Below, in pieces: positions 20,684 through 32,500 of a DNA stretch of 64,000 nucleotides (the first letter of the stretch is position 1; every line of letters begins with the position of its first letter). The translations under genes were made by a program, and so were the position numbers. Source of the DNA: Fallopia convolvulus (taxonomy: Eukaryota > Streptophyta > Magnoliopsida > Caryophyllales > Polygonaceae). The notes under the pieces were generated by a model. That model had not been told where the DNA came from, did not search any database, and worked only from the letters and a program-made list of their open reading frames with translations. The stretch lies in assembly GCA_964016875.1 (NCBI GenBank), contig OZ024720.1, forward strand, positions 20,525,742 through 20,589,741, given 5' to 3'.

Positions 20684-22859
20684 TCACGGGCTTTGTGGGA
20701 ACAGGGCATCACAGAGTCGTGTCAAGACTCGGACAAGCTTTTCTTGGCCTTTAGCAATCTGTTCTTGGTCCCTTTCTATCTTGTCAAGAGTGTTGGCAAT
20801 GTGTACCAACACTTGAGTTTTCCCATCCTGGGCGCCTTCACCGGATGCCAGTCGTTCATGGTCCTCCACTAGCTCAGAGTGACGCATTTTCTGGACCACA
20901 GAAATGTCCAGTTCCCTTCCGATGGTGACCTCTTCTTTGGAGGTGTCGTAGAGGCCTTCTCTGAGCAAGAATTTCTTGATGAGGCCAGCGTAGGGAAAGT
21001 AGTGGGATTTGGAGGCCATGCACTTCTCCATGTGCCCTAAAATGATGTAAGGGAGGCTGATGGGCTTTTTGAGGAGGAAGTGGTAGAGGATAATGGCGTC
21101 AAGGATGTTGATAACAAGGCGCTTCTCCTAGCGAGGGATCACCATGTTGATGATGAATTGATGGGCCAGCTTGGCAATGAGGGACAAGTGATGGGTAAAA
21201 GTGCCAAAGGTGGGAAAACGGCCTTCATAGATCGTGTTATAAATCACCTCGATGTTGTAGTCGCCCCAACTCTTGGTGGGCAGTTCCTGGAGGCCCTGGC
21301 AGGGACTTGCAGTTGAAGGCGGATTGTGGATGTTGTGAAGATGAAGTCATCGCCATCGAGGGAGAGAGTTCCCTTGGTTCCGTTGTCGTGGTCCACAAAA
21401 TTATTGTGGAATCGGCGCACGTGAGAGGGATCAATACTCACAGCCTCGCTACACATGTGTTCCCATCCTTGGGCCTTGATCAGTTCCCATAGTTGCCCTA
21501 GCCCTTGTTCGGTGAGCTGCTCTTATGAGAGGATGAGGGGTGGGGGGGAAGGAGCTTGCGATTCTCAGAGATATGGATTTTCTTGGGCACAGTTCCTTTC
21601 CCTTTCTTTTTCGCTGAGGGGGGTCAGCCGCTTCGATCATCAGGGGGCGGTTCCTTTCCTCTGGGGCCTGTGCCGACACCACCATTTGGTGTCTGGGAGT
21701 TGGGATGCCGGCAGGCTCAGTGGCAGTCGTGGCCTCCTCATTCGTCTTCTTGATGACGACCACTTAGCCTATCACCGTCAACTGGTGCTGGGTTCCCTTC
21801 TTCGGGGAGCTGGTTTCCCTGGCCTTTGGAAGGCGCGTAGATGACGCCTCGGAATTCTTCCTCGAGGGCTTTTAGGCCGGCCTCTTCTTCCGTAGTTCCC
21901 ATGACTATGAGAGGTTGCTCCTTGGCCTTTTTTCTGAGGACGACGGCGATTGGAAGATCGTCGTCATCCGAGTCGAGGTTGATGACTTGTTGGGCTGAGG
22001 AAGAGGGAGATGGGAGTTGGAGTGTGGAGGGAGAAGAGGGAGGAGGAGGAGAAGTTTGTGAAGGTGGAATTATGGGGGTTGAAGGGGGAGGTTTGTTCGA
22101 TACCTTGGGACTAGAGCTCCCAGAGGCGGTGTTTGGATTGTGAGAGGGAGACTGAGCAATGGGGGAGGTGGGTGGTGGAGGTGTGTTTCGTTTGGAAGAG
22201 GGAGGGGTAGGAGTTCCCTCGGGAATGGAAGGAAGAGAAGGGGGTGTGGAGGAGGGAGCTTTGAGGTTAGAGTTCCCAGGTTTTGGGGATTCTGATGGAG
22301 AAACATGTTGAGTAGGGGGTGGTGGATGTTGACGCTAGGATTATGAGTTCCCAGAGTCGGAAGTAGAGGAGAAAATGAAAGGAGGTTTTTCCATGCAAGA
22401 GTTGTCTTTGGAACAGTTGAGATAGTCGTCGATTTTGAAAAACGACTTCTTTTTCGGCTCCGAGTATTGAGAAGGGGATGAAAGCTCGGAGTGTTTTCGT
22501 TTGGAGGAACGTTTGGATTTGTGAGAGTGTTTGGATTTTTTGTGTATGGGTTTTTCGTGTTTGGATGGGGGTTCGGATCCGAAACTGTCGACGATGACAG
22601 TTTCGGAGGAAGAGAGCGGTGGAAGAGATTGAGAGGAAGTGGAGGTGGAGGAGGACATCGCAAGAGCATGCGCTGCCGAAGGAGGAAGAGAAGGAGGAGG
22701 CATGAGAGGGCTTACGTAATTGTAGAGCCCTTGGATGAGGACATCGCGAAGAACAGGGTCTTGTTCTTTCTCGATGTCTTGTAACATGGAGACGAAAAGG
22801 GTGCGGGGATTTTTGTTGACCCATTCTTTAATATCATCGAATGTGTGAGTGGAAGCCAT
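20684..22859 (-). pseudogene. ORF3 after pol in SIRE-type element A (env-like position), broken
   Basis: The start is MASTHTFDDIKEW at 22859. The N-terminal part is rich in Ser, Pro and Lys with basic clusters (HKKSKHSHKSKRSSKRKH). Two in-frame stops follow SGNS near 22340, after which the same frame continues as a proline-rich stretch and an acidic NLDSDDDDLP. The C-terminal third, in shifted frames, contains IAKLAHQFIINMVIPR, a stop, then EKRLVINILDAIIL and LPYIILGHMEKC. This resembles the plant 'putative plant transposon protein' domain and aligns with ORF3 of element B. I see no convincing transmembrane or fusion segment. Its role is unknown. Confidence 0.7.
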
Positions 22860-23619
22860 GAAAGGATTTCTAGGGAAGAGAAGGATTTTGGAGGTTTTCT
22901 CAAAGTAGTGGGTGAGAGAGATGTGAAGAGAATGAGTTGCAGAGGGTGAATGAAGAAGAAGGGCCCAAAAATGGCAAAGGGGGTTTTATGTGGGAGAAGG
23001 AGACGAGGGTAGAAAGGGAAGTTAGGAAAACCTCGATAACCGTTGGCCAATGAATGCGGAGGGGCGTTTCAACTTTCTTAGTACGCTTCTGACACGCGTC
23101 ATTTTCTTCTTTGGGAAGTCTTTTTGAAATTTGAATACTTGGTCCAAAACGCTTCAAAGTCTGACACATTTCCCATTTTCCCAAGCGACGTTTCATTATT
23201 CAGATCTAGCTGTGTTCCCTTGTGTGTACACACCAGTTCCCATGATCTTTTGAAAGGTCATGTTGAGTGGAGAGGTTCAGGGAACTCACACTCAATTTTC
23301 TTTGTGAGGCTAGGAACTAAAAGAGGAGCCAGACAATTGCAACTCGATAAAGGGATAAAGAGTTTGGCTCATGAGAAACATTTGTCTGGTCCTTAGCTTA
23401 GGGTTGGTTTTATGATCAATCGTCATAGTGGCTTGTAGAGAGGGTTAAAGGGAACTCTGGTTGATCATATTGGGCCCAAAAAATAATAATTTCATTGTAC
23501 ATAAATGAGCTCTAGACTAGTAAGCATGGCAAAATGAAAGCACTAATTCCAAGTGTTCCTTATCATGCATCTCTAGTTAAACTAGTCAAGCATTGAGGGA
23601 GAAACAAAAAGGGACTTGT
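22860..23619 (-). other. Spacer between pol and ORF3 of element A
   Basis: About 0.76 kb. Overlapping minus-strand ORFs at 22712-23196 are frame shadows or untranslated leader of ORF3. No domain recognised. The equivalent spacer of element B is 40297-41182. Confidence 0.5.
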
Positions 23620-26600
23620 TTAGTTTAGAGTTATCATCCCTAGAAGCATTCGAAAATGCTGGTAGGGACGTTTGTCTAAAGCTTTAGTGAGGATGTCCGC
23701 AATTTGCTCTTCCGTTCTACAGTGTTCCATAGATATGTTCCCATTCTCAACATTATCACGTAGGAAATGATGCCTAATATCTATATGCTTGGTCCTAGAG
23801 TGATGCACAGGATTTTTGGATATGTTAATGGCACTAGTATTATCACAGAGAATAGGAACTAGGCCAAAAGACATACCATAATCCTGAAGTTGAGACTTGA
23901 GCCATAATACTTGGGAACAGCATGATGCGGCAGCCACGTATTCAGCTTCAGTTGTGGAGAGTGCCACTGAATTTTGCTTCTTGGATCCCTAGGAAACTAG
24001 GCATGATCCTAAGAACTGGGCCATTCTAGATGTGCTCTTTCTATCAACCAAGTGCCATGCAAAGTCTGCATATGTGTATGCAATGAGTTCAAGGGGACTG
24101 TTCCTTGGATACCAAAGGCACAAGTTGTCGTTCCCTTGAAGATACTTGAAAATCCTCTTCACCTCTTTGAGGTGTGATTCCTTGGGGTTAGCTTGAAAAC
24201 GAGCACAAAGACATACGGAGAACATGATATCAGGTCTACTAGCAGTTAAGTAGAGGAGGGACCCGATCATACCTCGATAATTTCTTTGGTCCACACTTAT
24301 ACCAGTTTCATCCGCATTGAGTCTTGAGTTTGGTGAGATGGGAGTGTCAATGGGTCTGGAGTGTTCCATCCCATACTTCACAAGCATTTCTTTGATGTAT
24401 TTTTGTTGATGAATCTTTGTTCCCTCCTTTGTTTGGGAGATTTGGAGTCCCAAGAAGAACGTGAGTTCCCCTATGAGACTCATCTCAAATTCACTGCTCA
24501 TGAGGTTCTTAAATTTTTCTACAAGAGTTTCGTTAGTTGCTCCAAAAACAATGTCATCAATATATACTTGTACAATCAAGATATCTTTAGGCTCTTTCTT
24601 GAGGAACAAGGTTTTGTCTATAGAACCTCGAATGTATCCATGAGATAGAAGGAACTGAGCAAACCTGTCATACCATGCTCTAGGAGCTTGTTTGAGACCG
24701 TAGAGGGCTCTCTCCAGGAAGTAGACGTGGTTGGGTAGTTTCTCATCTTCGAATCCTAGGGGTTGAGCTACGTATACTTCTTCCTTGAGGTGCCCATTGA
24801 GAAAAGTCGTCTTAACATCCATCTGGTATAACTTGAATCCTTGGTGGGCTGCATAGGCTATGAGAAGGCGGATGGCCTCGATCCTTGCAATTGGTGCGAA
24901 GGTCTCGTCATAATCAATCCCCTCTTCTTGTTTGTAGCCTTGAGCAACCAAGCGAGCTTTGTTCCTTGCTACGGTCCAAGTATCATCGAGCTTGTTCCGA
25001 AAGACCCATCGAGTTCCTATAATGTTCTTGTTCTTGGGCCTAGGAACTAGCTTCCATACCTTGTTTCTCTCAAATTGATGGAGTTCCTCTTGCATGGCTT
25101 GGATCCAGTCAGGATCTTTTAAGGCTTCTTTAATATTCTTTGGTTCCACTAGTGAAACAAACGCATTAAAGGCACAAAAGTTATTGAGAGAGGAACGAGT
25201 TTGTACACCTTTGTCATAGGGAGTGATGATGTTGTCGATGGGGTGATCCCTTTTCTGATGGTAATTCCTTGTGCGAATGTGTGAGACATCGACCTGTTCC
25301 CTTGTCTCTGCATCTGTATCTTGAGCATTTTCTTCCTCAGTGGGACAGTTGTGCTCAACTTCTTCACTGAGACTTGCATCAGAATTCTCTTCAGGGTTCC
25401 CTTGGTGTTCCCCCTGAACACTGGATTCTGGTAAATTTTCAGTTTCGGGAACAAGAGAGTTTGATGCATCTTGTGGTTCTTCTGTTGAGGAGGGAACTTC
25501 AAAGGAGTTTTGATCGGTGGAATTTTGATCTCCTTCGTTGTTCCCTGATTGTGGGGCATTGTTCCCACTTGGATAGTCTTCATCTCTCTTCCTTGGTTCA
25601 TCCTCGTCGTCGTCTTCTTCTTGTCTGACCAGTTTGAACAGAGTTCTCTTTCCTTGGTCCTCTGTTCCCATCTTTACAGATTTTTCATCGAAGATGACAT
25701 GAATGTTCTCCTCTATCTTCTTGGTCCTCTTGTTGTAGACCCTGTACGCCTTGCTTTGGGAAGAGTACCCCAGGAATATCCCTTCATCGCTTCTTGGGTC
25801 AAATTTTCCGAGGTTGTCCTTCCCATTGTTGTGAACAAAGCATTTGCATCCAAAGGTCCTTAGGTGAGAAATGTTAGGCTTCCTTCCTTTGATGAGCTCG
25901 TAGGATGTCTTCTTGATCATTGGACGTGTCATGGCTCGATTCAGAATGTAAGTGGCAGTGGAAATAGCTTCGGCCTAGAAATGTGCAGGAACTTTACTTT
26001 CCAACATCATGGCTCTTGCCATGTCTTCTAGAGTTCTGTTTTCCTTTCTACCACGCCATTTTGTTGAGGAGTCCGAGGAGCTGAGAAATTGTGGGATACA
26101 CCATTGTTGTCACAGTACCTTAGGAACTCTGAGTTTTTGAACTCAGTTCCGTGGTCAGATATGAGTGACTTGAGATTGATTCCCATGTTCACTTCCGTCC
26201 TCTTGATTAGAGTCTCGAATTCTTTTAATGTATCTGATTTTGATCTCAAGAAAAGTACCCATGTAAATCTTGAAAAATCATCAATTAGGACATACATGTA
26301 CCTTTCAGTGTCCAAGGGATCACAGAGATCCATGTGTATTAGCTCCAAGGGTCTTGTAGTGCTTACTACCTTCTTAGGTTTGAACGAGCTCCTGGTCTGC
26401 TTCCCACGAACACATGCTTCGCACATCTTGACTCCTTCGAGGTTGATTCGTGGGAGACCAATAACTAGATCATGTAGATAAAGCTTCAGGATTTGATTGA
26501 TACATGCATGTCCTAGCCTTCGGTGCCAGAATTCCGTTTCATAGAGGGAACTCGCTAAGCACAGTTTCCTTGGTGGCTCAAATTCTGTATCCACCACATA

Positions 26601-26948
26601 GATGTTGTTGGATCTTCTTCCCTTCAAGATAATTTTGTTAGTCTTCTTGTTGATCACCAGACACTCTCTTGAATCAAAGGTGACGATGTTGTTCCCTTGA
26701 TCACATATTTGAGAAACGCTCAGGAGATTGAATCCTAGGTCCTTCACCAAGTTGACGTCACTGATCTTGATTGATTTGTTGAGTAGCACTTCCCCTGTTC
26801 CTATGATTTCCCCTTTATTTTTGTTGCCAAAGGACACGTGACCTCCTTCGGCCTTTGGGTGGAATGAGGTGAGGTTGTCTTTGTTTCCAATCATGTGGTT
26901 AGAGCATCCATTGTCAATGACCCATGTACTGTTCCCCCTCACTGCCAC
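23620..26948 (-). pseudogene. SIRE-type Pol of element A (protease-integrase-RT-RNase H), broken
   Basis: Protease: WVIDNGCSNHM, where the catalytic DSG is DNG. Then WHRRLGHACINQ and CVRGKQTRSSFKP (integrase zinc-binding region), DDFSRFTWVLFL, SDHGTEF and NGVVERK of the integrase core. RT (25932 onward) has RWVFRNKL, KARLVAQGYKQEEGIDY, QMDVKTTFLNG and VYIDDIV, a conservative variant of YVDD. RNase H has SVALSTTEAEYVAA and KHIDIRHHFLRD. Lesions: a frameshift after VVERK (about 26030), TAG for Trp near 25978 (before AEAIST), and TAG for Trp near 23987 before GSKKQ. Confidence 0.9.
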
Positions 26949-26966
26949 CTACAAGAAAAGTTAGTT
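26949..26966 (-). promoter_or_regulatory. Acceptor-like splice site at the gag/pol boundary (element A)
   Basis: On the minus strand the gag stop is embedded in CTAACTTTTCTTGTAG followed by GTGGCAGTG. This has a branch-point-like CTAAC, a pyrimidine run and TAG/G, directly before the protease frame. Element B has ATTGACTCTTTTGCAG/G at the same place. Splicing here is inferred, not shown. Confidence 0.35.
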
Positions 26967-28933
26967 TTTGAGGACCCAGGCAAGATGACTCTTGCCTGGT
27001 CCCTTGCAAGGGAAGACAGTCTCAAATAGCACATAATCAGCAATGTTAAGGTCACGAGAGTACTTGTTATAGGCAAAGTTCCTATGGTGGTTTCTTTTTG
27101 TGGGAACTCTAGTGGACTTGTTGGCTTGTTGATTCTGCCTGTTCCAGTACTCATGATTTTTCTGAGCCTGGGCCTTAGCTTTGGGACAGCCTTCCTTGTA
27201 GTGCCCATGAGCACCACAGTTCCAACAGGTCTTATAGTATTCTCCTAGGTAGTACTTAGGATGGGGCCTTTGTATCCTATTCCTATCCACAGTTTCTTTG
27301 TTGTATACTCTACACCCGTTTTCCTTAGCTATTTGAACATACAGCTTATGTCCAGTATTCTCAGTGTAATAATCTACTTCTCCATTCACTCCACTCTCCA
27401 GAACACATATTTTCTCTTCTAAGTGTGCATTTTTCTGTTTTTCACACTGAAGCTCTAGGGCCCTACACTCGTTTATCTCTTTTTCACTCAAAGGAGACTT
27501 TCCTTTTCTAGGGCTCTCTGACTCATACCCTATTCCGTGTCTCACAAGGATAAACTTGGTTTGGGAACTAGAGGCTTCAGAGTTCCCTTTTGCCTTACTC
27601 AAGTTTTGTAGAAGAGTGTTCTCATCACTTTCGAGAGTCTTAAGCTCTTTTTAGAGATCTACTATGTGTGACAGGTAAGACTGAAGTTTTTCAAGAAGGG
27701 GCACACAGTTGGGACATGGCTCAAGACCAACTAGTTCGGCATTGGTATGTTCTGATTTTTCCAATTTCTTTTGCAATTTAATGTTATCTTTGATAAGACT
27801 TGAGAGAATTTTAAGCAACTCAGGTTTTTCATAATTATTCAAGGAAGCAAGAACGGATTCAGTAGTTACCTCACTGGGTTGTTCCCCAGTAGTGTCTCCT
27901 ATGTCCATTGCGCACATGTCGGGCGATGCCCAGGATTCAGGATCTTCGTCCTCGTCATCGTCTTAGGTGGCGATGTAGGCCTTCTTTCCTTGCTTTCGAT
28001 CGTCAGTTCCCAGCGGGCACTCCTTCGCAAAGTGTCCCTTTTTGTAGCACTTGTAGCATGTGACGTCTGAGAGATCCTTTTCAGCAGGTCTTCTTTGGGA
28101 ACTTTGTCCTTTTTGTGAGTTCCCATTCCCCTTTTTGAACTTTCCTTTATAGAAAGATCGAAGAGCCCTTGTTACAAGTACTAGTTCCTCATCCTCTTCT
28201 TCTTCAGATTCCTCATGTTGCTCTTGAACTGACTTGAGCATTTTTTCAAGTTTCGGGGCAATTCCTTGGTGTGCCCTCGTGTGTACCTTGTCGTCTATCT
28301 TTCTCTTCTCATATCCCACCAGCTTTCCAAAGACGTGGTGGAGCATGAGAGCTCTGTTTTCGGGGTTCTCCTTGAACATCGTTCTTTCATTTGTCCATTC
28401 ACCAGTCAACCCATTAAAGAGTTGTTGAACTTTCATTTTGCCGGTGACTTTCTCTTTAGTGATCCCAAGGCCAGCCATCTTGGTGCAAAGTCACTCGAAA
28501 CGGGATTGGCAGCTATCAACGAACTCTCCCAATTCCATTTGGAAGTTGAAGACTCCCTCCTTGCATTCATCTGAAGATCTTCTCGGAGGTCTGAGTTCCC
28601 AATATGCATTTGTTGAATGGCTTCCCACACTTTCTTTGTTGTGTCAAGGTTTGCCACTCTATCGCAGTCTTGCACTGTCATGGCATTCTTGAGGTACTAG
28701 ATGGCTTTGAAGTTGGCCTCCATGCACTTGTACTCGTTTGGTCCCCATTTTGAGAGGTCGTTCTCAATTGCCGGATCAATCTTGAAGTTCCCTTTCTCAA
28801 TAAAACACCAAGCCTGGTAGTCCTGGCTGCGCATCCAGTTCTTCATGTCGCGTTGCCATACTTCGAATCTACCACTGATGAGCCTTGGTGGCTTGCTGTT
28901 GTTGTGACCGACTTGGGTGAGTTCGTGAGCCAT
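26961..28933 (-). pseudogene. SIRE-type Gag of element A, broken
   Basis: The start MAHELTQVGHNNS at 28933 is preferred to the upstream in-frame codons, which run into the primer site. The N-terminal Gag domain contains LISGRFEVWQRDMKNWM and WEAIQQMHIG. Then come an acidic stretch (EESEEEEDEE), zinc knuckle 1 CYKCYKKGHFAKEC, a coiled-coil-like middle (NIKLQKKLEKSEHTNAEL) and zinc knuckle 2 CWNCGAHGHYKEGC. Lesions: TAG at about 28697, a frameshift near 28480-28600, TAA at about 27963 replacing the Trp of the ATW motif, and TAG at about 27651. The ORF ends LAWVLKN followed by TAA. Confidence 0.88.
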
Positions 28934-28974
28934 TTTTGAAACCTGCGATGCTAACACAAATCTAGAGCAACCTT

Positions 28975-28986
28975 GCTCTGATACCA
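28975..28986 (-). other. Primer-binding site of element A (initiator Met tRNA)
   Basis: TGGTATCAGAGC on the minus strand, two bases inside the 5' LTR. Confidence 0.88.
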
Positions 28987-28988
28987 AT

Positions 28989-30042
28989 TGTTGGATCGTA
29001 ACCGGTTAGCAAGAGCTTGGGAACTGGTTGTTAAGTTGTTCCCAAGGCAGCGGAAGAAACAATATCGCAAGTAAATAAAACAGCAATAAACACAATTCCC
29101 TTATAGAGGAACCCCACTACAACCAACTAGTTGTATGGGTAAACCTCTACCTCCGCCTGGAGGATTTTGAATGAGCTACTTATATTATTGATCTGTTCCT
29201 TAGTTACAAACAGTCAGATACAAACTTCTCTGTTCCTACGAGTTCTACCTAACTCTAGCAACACTAATGTATCTTCTCAATTGGATTCCTAAGCGAACAA
29301 CAACTAAATAAATAACTCAAACCTTACACCGAATCGCAGTTCCCTTGCTCCAGGGAACTTGGCTTCACCGTCGTCGAGATCAGACACTCGCCGTCGGGGA
29401 CTTCTCTTCTTCTTTCTCTCTCTCTCTGTTGTGGGTATTGTGAATTCTAGGAGAAGTACTCAATCCGAGTACTTTTCATTTGGCTTTATACGCAAGTGTA
29501 CTTGGGCTTCAATCGCATCTTTCATTTGTGTCCGAAATGCCCTTTGCTTGATGCCCAAGTTGTACTTTCTTCACATGTGACTTCGATTTGAACTAGGTCA
29601 ACTTCTTGAAACAATCGGACCGTTGGATCACTCGTGACAGTCTGCTCCTCAGACTGTGCCTTCATCCTGTCCAAGACAGGATCCCGTGATATGCGTTGAC
29701 GGTCCTTGTCTTCACATGTGAGTTCCCATGACGTGGGAACTGTCCTCTTCAGAGTTCCTTTGGGAGAAACTCTTCATCGTGTAAACTTGTGTTCTCTGAT
29801 CATTCATGTGAGTTTCCATTGCATGGGATCCTTCCTCTTCAGAGTTCCCTTGATGGGAACTCTTCATTGTGTGCTTCTGTGCTCTTTGATCATTCATGGG
29901 AGTTCTTTGCTTAACCTGTGTTCCTTAGAAATACTTGATCAAAGCACATTAGTTCCCTTATGGCGTTTGTCATTATCAAAACTCGGAGAACCGTATCGTT
30001 GTTCCGATGTTTAGAACCAGAGGTCCCAAAATCGTCCCAACA
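28989..30042 (-). repeat. 5' LTR of SIRE-type element A
   Basis: 1054 bp, paired with 19249-20300. The minus-strand segment GCGTATAAAGCC near 29487 is a possible promoter box. The LTR is flanked outward by CTAGG at 30043-30047. Confidence 0.9.
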
Positions 30043-30055
30043 CTAGGCAATCCGA

Positions 30056-30345
30056 TTAAAAAATAAATAAAAAATAAACACAATTTTTTATTTTTTTTAT
30101 TTTCTTACTTTATTTTTTTAAGTCTTTTTACGTATGTCAGAATGATGTAAATCGAGTATGAACATAAAGCCATAAAATATGAACATGCAATACTAATATG
30201 TGAACGTATACTAAATTTTCTGAAATTAAGATGCGATTATATGTGAACAGCCCTTGTAAAAATGTGAACATCTGTATAAAATAATGTGAACAGAGCTTAA
30301 AATGTCAACTGTCGTGTTTTTGACAAAAATAAGCAAAAAAATTAA
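30056..30345. repeat. Diverged ~0.3-kb repeat, copy 1
   Basis: AT-rich unit with the ordered landmarks AGTCTTTTTACGT, GAGTATGAACATAA, GCCATAAAA, ATATGTGAAC, CCCTTGTAAAAATGTGAAC and GTGTTTTTGACAAAAA. It recurs at 30350-30655 and, more diverged, at 32200-32500. No ORF. Type of element unknown. Confidence 0.65.
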
Positions 30346-30349
30346 AAAA

Positions 30350-30655
30350 TAAAAAATAAAAAAATATTTTTTTTTTATTTTCTTACTTTATTTTTTAAAG
30401 TCTTTTTACGTTTGTAGAATGATGTAAATTGAGTATGAACATAAGGCCATAAAACATGAACATGCAATATTAATATGTGAACATATCCATATTATATGTG
30501 AACGTATACTAAATTTTTTGAAGTTAAAATGTGGTTATATGTGAACAACCCTTGTAAAAATGTGAACATGTGTATAAAATATGTGAACAGAACGTAAAAT
30601 CTCAACCGTCGTATTTTTGGCAAAAACAAACAGAAAAATAAAAAATAAAAAATAA
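30350..30655. repeat. Diverged ~0.3-kb repeat, copy 2
   Basis: Tandem neighbour of copy 1 with the same landmarks in the same order and an extra ATATGTGAAC block near 30478. Confidence 0.65.
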
Positions 30656-31129
30656 AAAAAGGGAAATTCCGTTTGGTACCCCTGAACTTTCACAAAAATT
30701 CGCCCCATACCCATAAATGACATTTTTCTCCAATTAAACAGTATTTTGTCAATTTTATAAATAAAAAATGAAGAAAAATGATTTTTTAAAAGAAAAAATA
30801 TAAATTTAAAAAAAAAGTATTAAATTTAAGTCACTCCATATTGACATGTTTTACAAGAAATGGGTAAGCCTTATAATTCTTGATTGTTCGTCATTGATAA
30901 TCTTTGATTAAGGTTTTTGGTATGAGCAATTAATTATGTAACTAATTAGCATGGTTTATTGAGTGGTTCATTCTTCAAGAATAAATTTAACACGCTCATA
31001 CATCTAGCTAGAGAACATAATACTCCAATATATTGTACTAATTAAGCGACTCAAATTTCAAATAAATACTAGTTATTGAGATTTAAAGGTCACATTTATT
31101 TGATCGATTTGCTAACTAATTCTATATGT

Positions 31130-31160
31130 AGCAATCACACTCGGTGTAGGTTTTGAAATC
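31130..31160. other. Short perfect hairpin inside the TIR element
   Basis: TGTAGG and CCTACA pair around TTTTGAAAT. Just downstream a moderately GC-rich tract (31240-31570) has no ORF but could be captured DNA. Confidence 0.35.
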
Positions 31161-31606
31161 CTACACTGAGGATAGATTAGTAATTTTACTTTTTTGTTTT
31201 TATATTAAAAAAAACAAAGAAATTCAGTACATCACGAGAATGACTTTCTGACTTCCATCTCGTCTAAGGCTGAACTTCTCCTTCACGACTTTGGATTGGA
31301 CTCGACCCATTTACCGACCGTCGATCGATGGACTGATACCAATCCAAGTCCGACTCCAACGCCGATTTCAATCCAATTTGTCTCATTTTTTCAGATCTAG
31401 ATTTCTCTTTTACATTCAATCAACCACTTATTCGAATCCATACCAGCATTAGATTCAACGAATCAGGTCCATTTTATCTCAATTTTTTTCCAGATCTAGA
31501 TTTTATATTCAATGGAAGATGGAGACCTTCGGGACCGTCATCGTCGGAGGAAGATGGAGATCTAGATTTACCACTTTGTCCTTAATATTTTTTTTAGAAT
31601 TTACAC

Positions 31607-32038
31607 TCCCTATATATTATAATAATATCATCTCATTTATCAATTAAAAAATTCAATTAGCTATGTTATTAATAAGCACTATATACCTATTGTAATAATA
31701 TTACCTCATTTATTATTATTACTTACAATATTTAAATAATGAGTATGAAATACTTATCATATTAAATAATGAGTATGAAAATATTATTCATTTTTTAAAT
31801 ATTTATTTACTTATATGCTATATAAGATGATCTCAATCAAAAATTAAAACGCATATCCTTTTATAAATAAAGATTTTTTTTTACATTCTCTACATAATAT
31901 ACTAATTCTCGCTTAAAAGTTTATTGAGGAAATTATTTTATTTTATCAAAAAAACTTATGTAAAATTCAATAAACAAGTACAATTCCTACATAATTTTTT
32001 TCATCATCGTCGTGCATGGCACGATTGGGTCATGCTAG
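31607..32038 (+). mobile_element. Helitron-like non-autonomous element (3' end clear)
   Basis: The 3' end has the Helitron signature: a hairpin CGTGC-ATG-GCACG at 32011-32023, a short spacer, then CTAG at 32035-32038 followed by T. The 5' end is tentatively placed at TCCCTATATATTATAAT (31607). It lacks the usual preceding A, so the left boundary is uncertain. The AT-rich interior has no ORF. It would be nested inside the TIR element. Confidence 0.45.
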
Positions 32039-32199
32039 TTTATTTATAAAACTGAAAAAAGCTTATTTTAAATGAAGAAAAATGACACTTAGAATGGGAT
32101 GAAATTTTGTGAAAGTTCGGGGTACCACTCGGAATAATTTTTTTTAGGGCACCATCCGGAAAAGTGAAAAACTCAGGAGTACCAAACGGAATTTCCCAA

Positions 32200-32500
32200 A
32201 AAAAAATTATTTATTTATTTTGTCAAATTTTTTAAGCCGTTTAACGCTTGTATTATGATTTAATTGAACATGAACACATGACCATAAAACATGAACAAAC
32301 AGTAATAATATATGAACACACTTGTAATATACGTGAACGTATTATAAAACCTCTGAACTGAAAAATGTCATAATATGTGAACATGTCTTATAATAGTGTG
32401 AACATATGCATAAAATACGTGAACGTAACGTAAAAAAATCAAATTTTGTGTTTTTGGCAAAAACAATCGAAACTAAGAAAATTAAAAAAAAATTATTTTT
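32200..32500. repeat. Diverged ~0.3-kb repeat, copy 3
   Basis: Contains GACCATAAAACATGAACA, ATATGTGAACATG and TGTGTTTTTGGCAAAAAC in the order of copies 1 and 2, more diverged. It is separated from them by the TIR transposon. Confidence 0.55.

Larger units (their letters stand above)
19249..30042 (-). mobile_element. Full-length SIRE/Maximus-type Ty1/copia retrotransposon
   Basis: A 10.8-kb element with LTRs at 19249-20300 and 28989-30042, flanked by CTAGG at 19244-19248 and 30043-30047. On the minus strand it has an initiator-Met primer site, a gag with two zinc knuckles, pol, a long third ORF after pol and the polypurine tract AAAAAGGGGGAAAT. Size, the third ORF and this tract are hallmarks of the SIRE/Maximus lineage. 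Stops and shifts inactivate gag, pol and ORF3. The two LTRs differ at many scattered sites, so the insertion is not recent. Confidence 0.92.
30661..32198. mobile_element. Non-autonomous TIR DNA transposon (~1.54 kb)
   Basis: Terminal inverted repeats: GGGAAATTCCGTTTGGTACC at the left end and its complement, with one or two changes, ending at 32198. Similarity continues inward (TGAACTTTCACAAAA at the left versus TTTTGTGAAAGTTC near 32105). Flanks are A-rich on both sides, so a 9-bp Mutator-like target duplication is possible but cannot be proven. No transposase ORF was found. The element separates repeat copies 2 and 3, so it inserted into that array. Confidence 0.68.

Noticed and set aside
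22070..22824. Minus-strand ORFs of 185-199 codons overlapping ORF3 of element A
   Set aside because: Frame shadows of the proline- and serine-rich ORF3; the frame starting at 22859 aligns in position and C-terminal domain with ORF3 of element B.
30056..32500. Tandem 0.3-kb repeats as a CRISPR-like or satellite array
   Set aside because: Only three diverged copies without unique spacers of constant size, in plant DNA; not CRISPR, and too few for a satellite.
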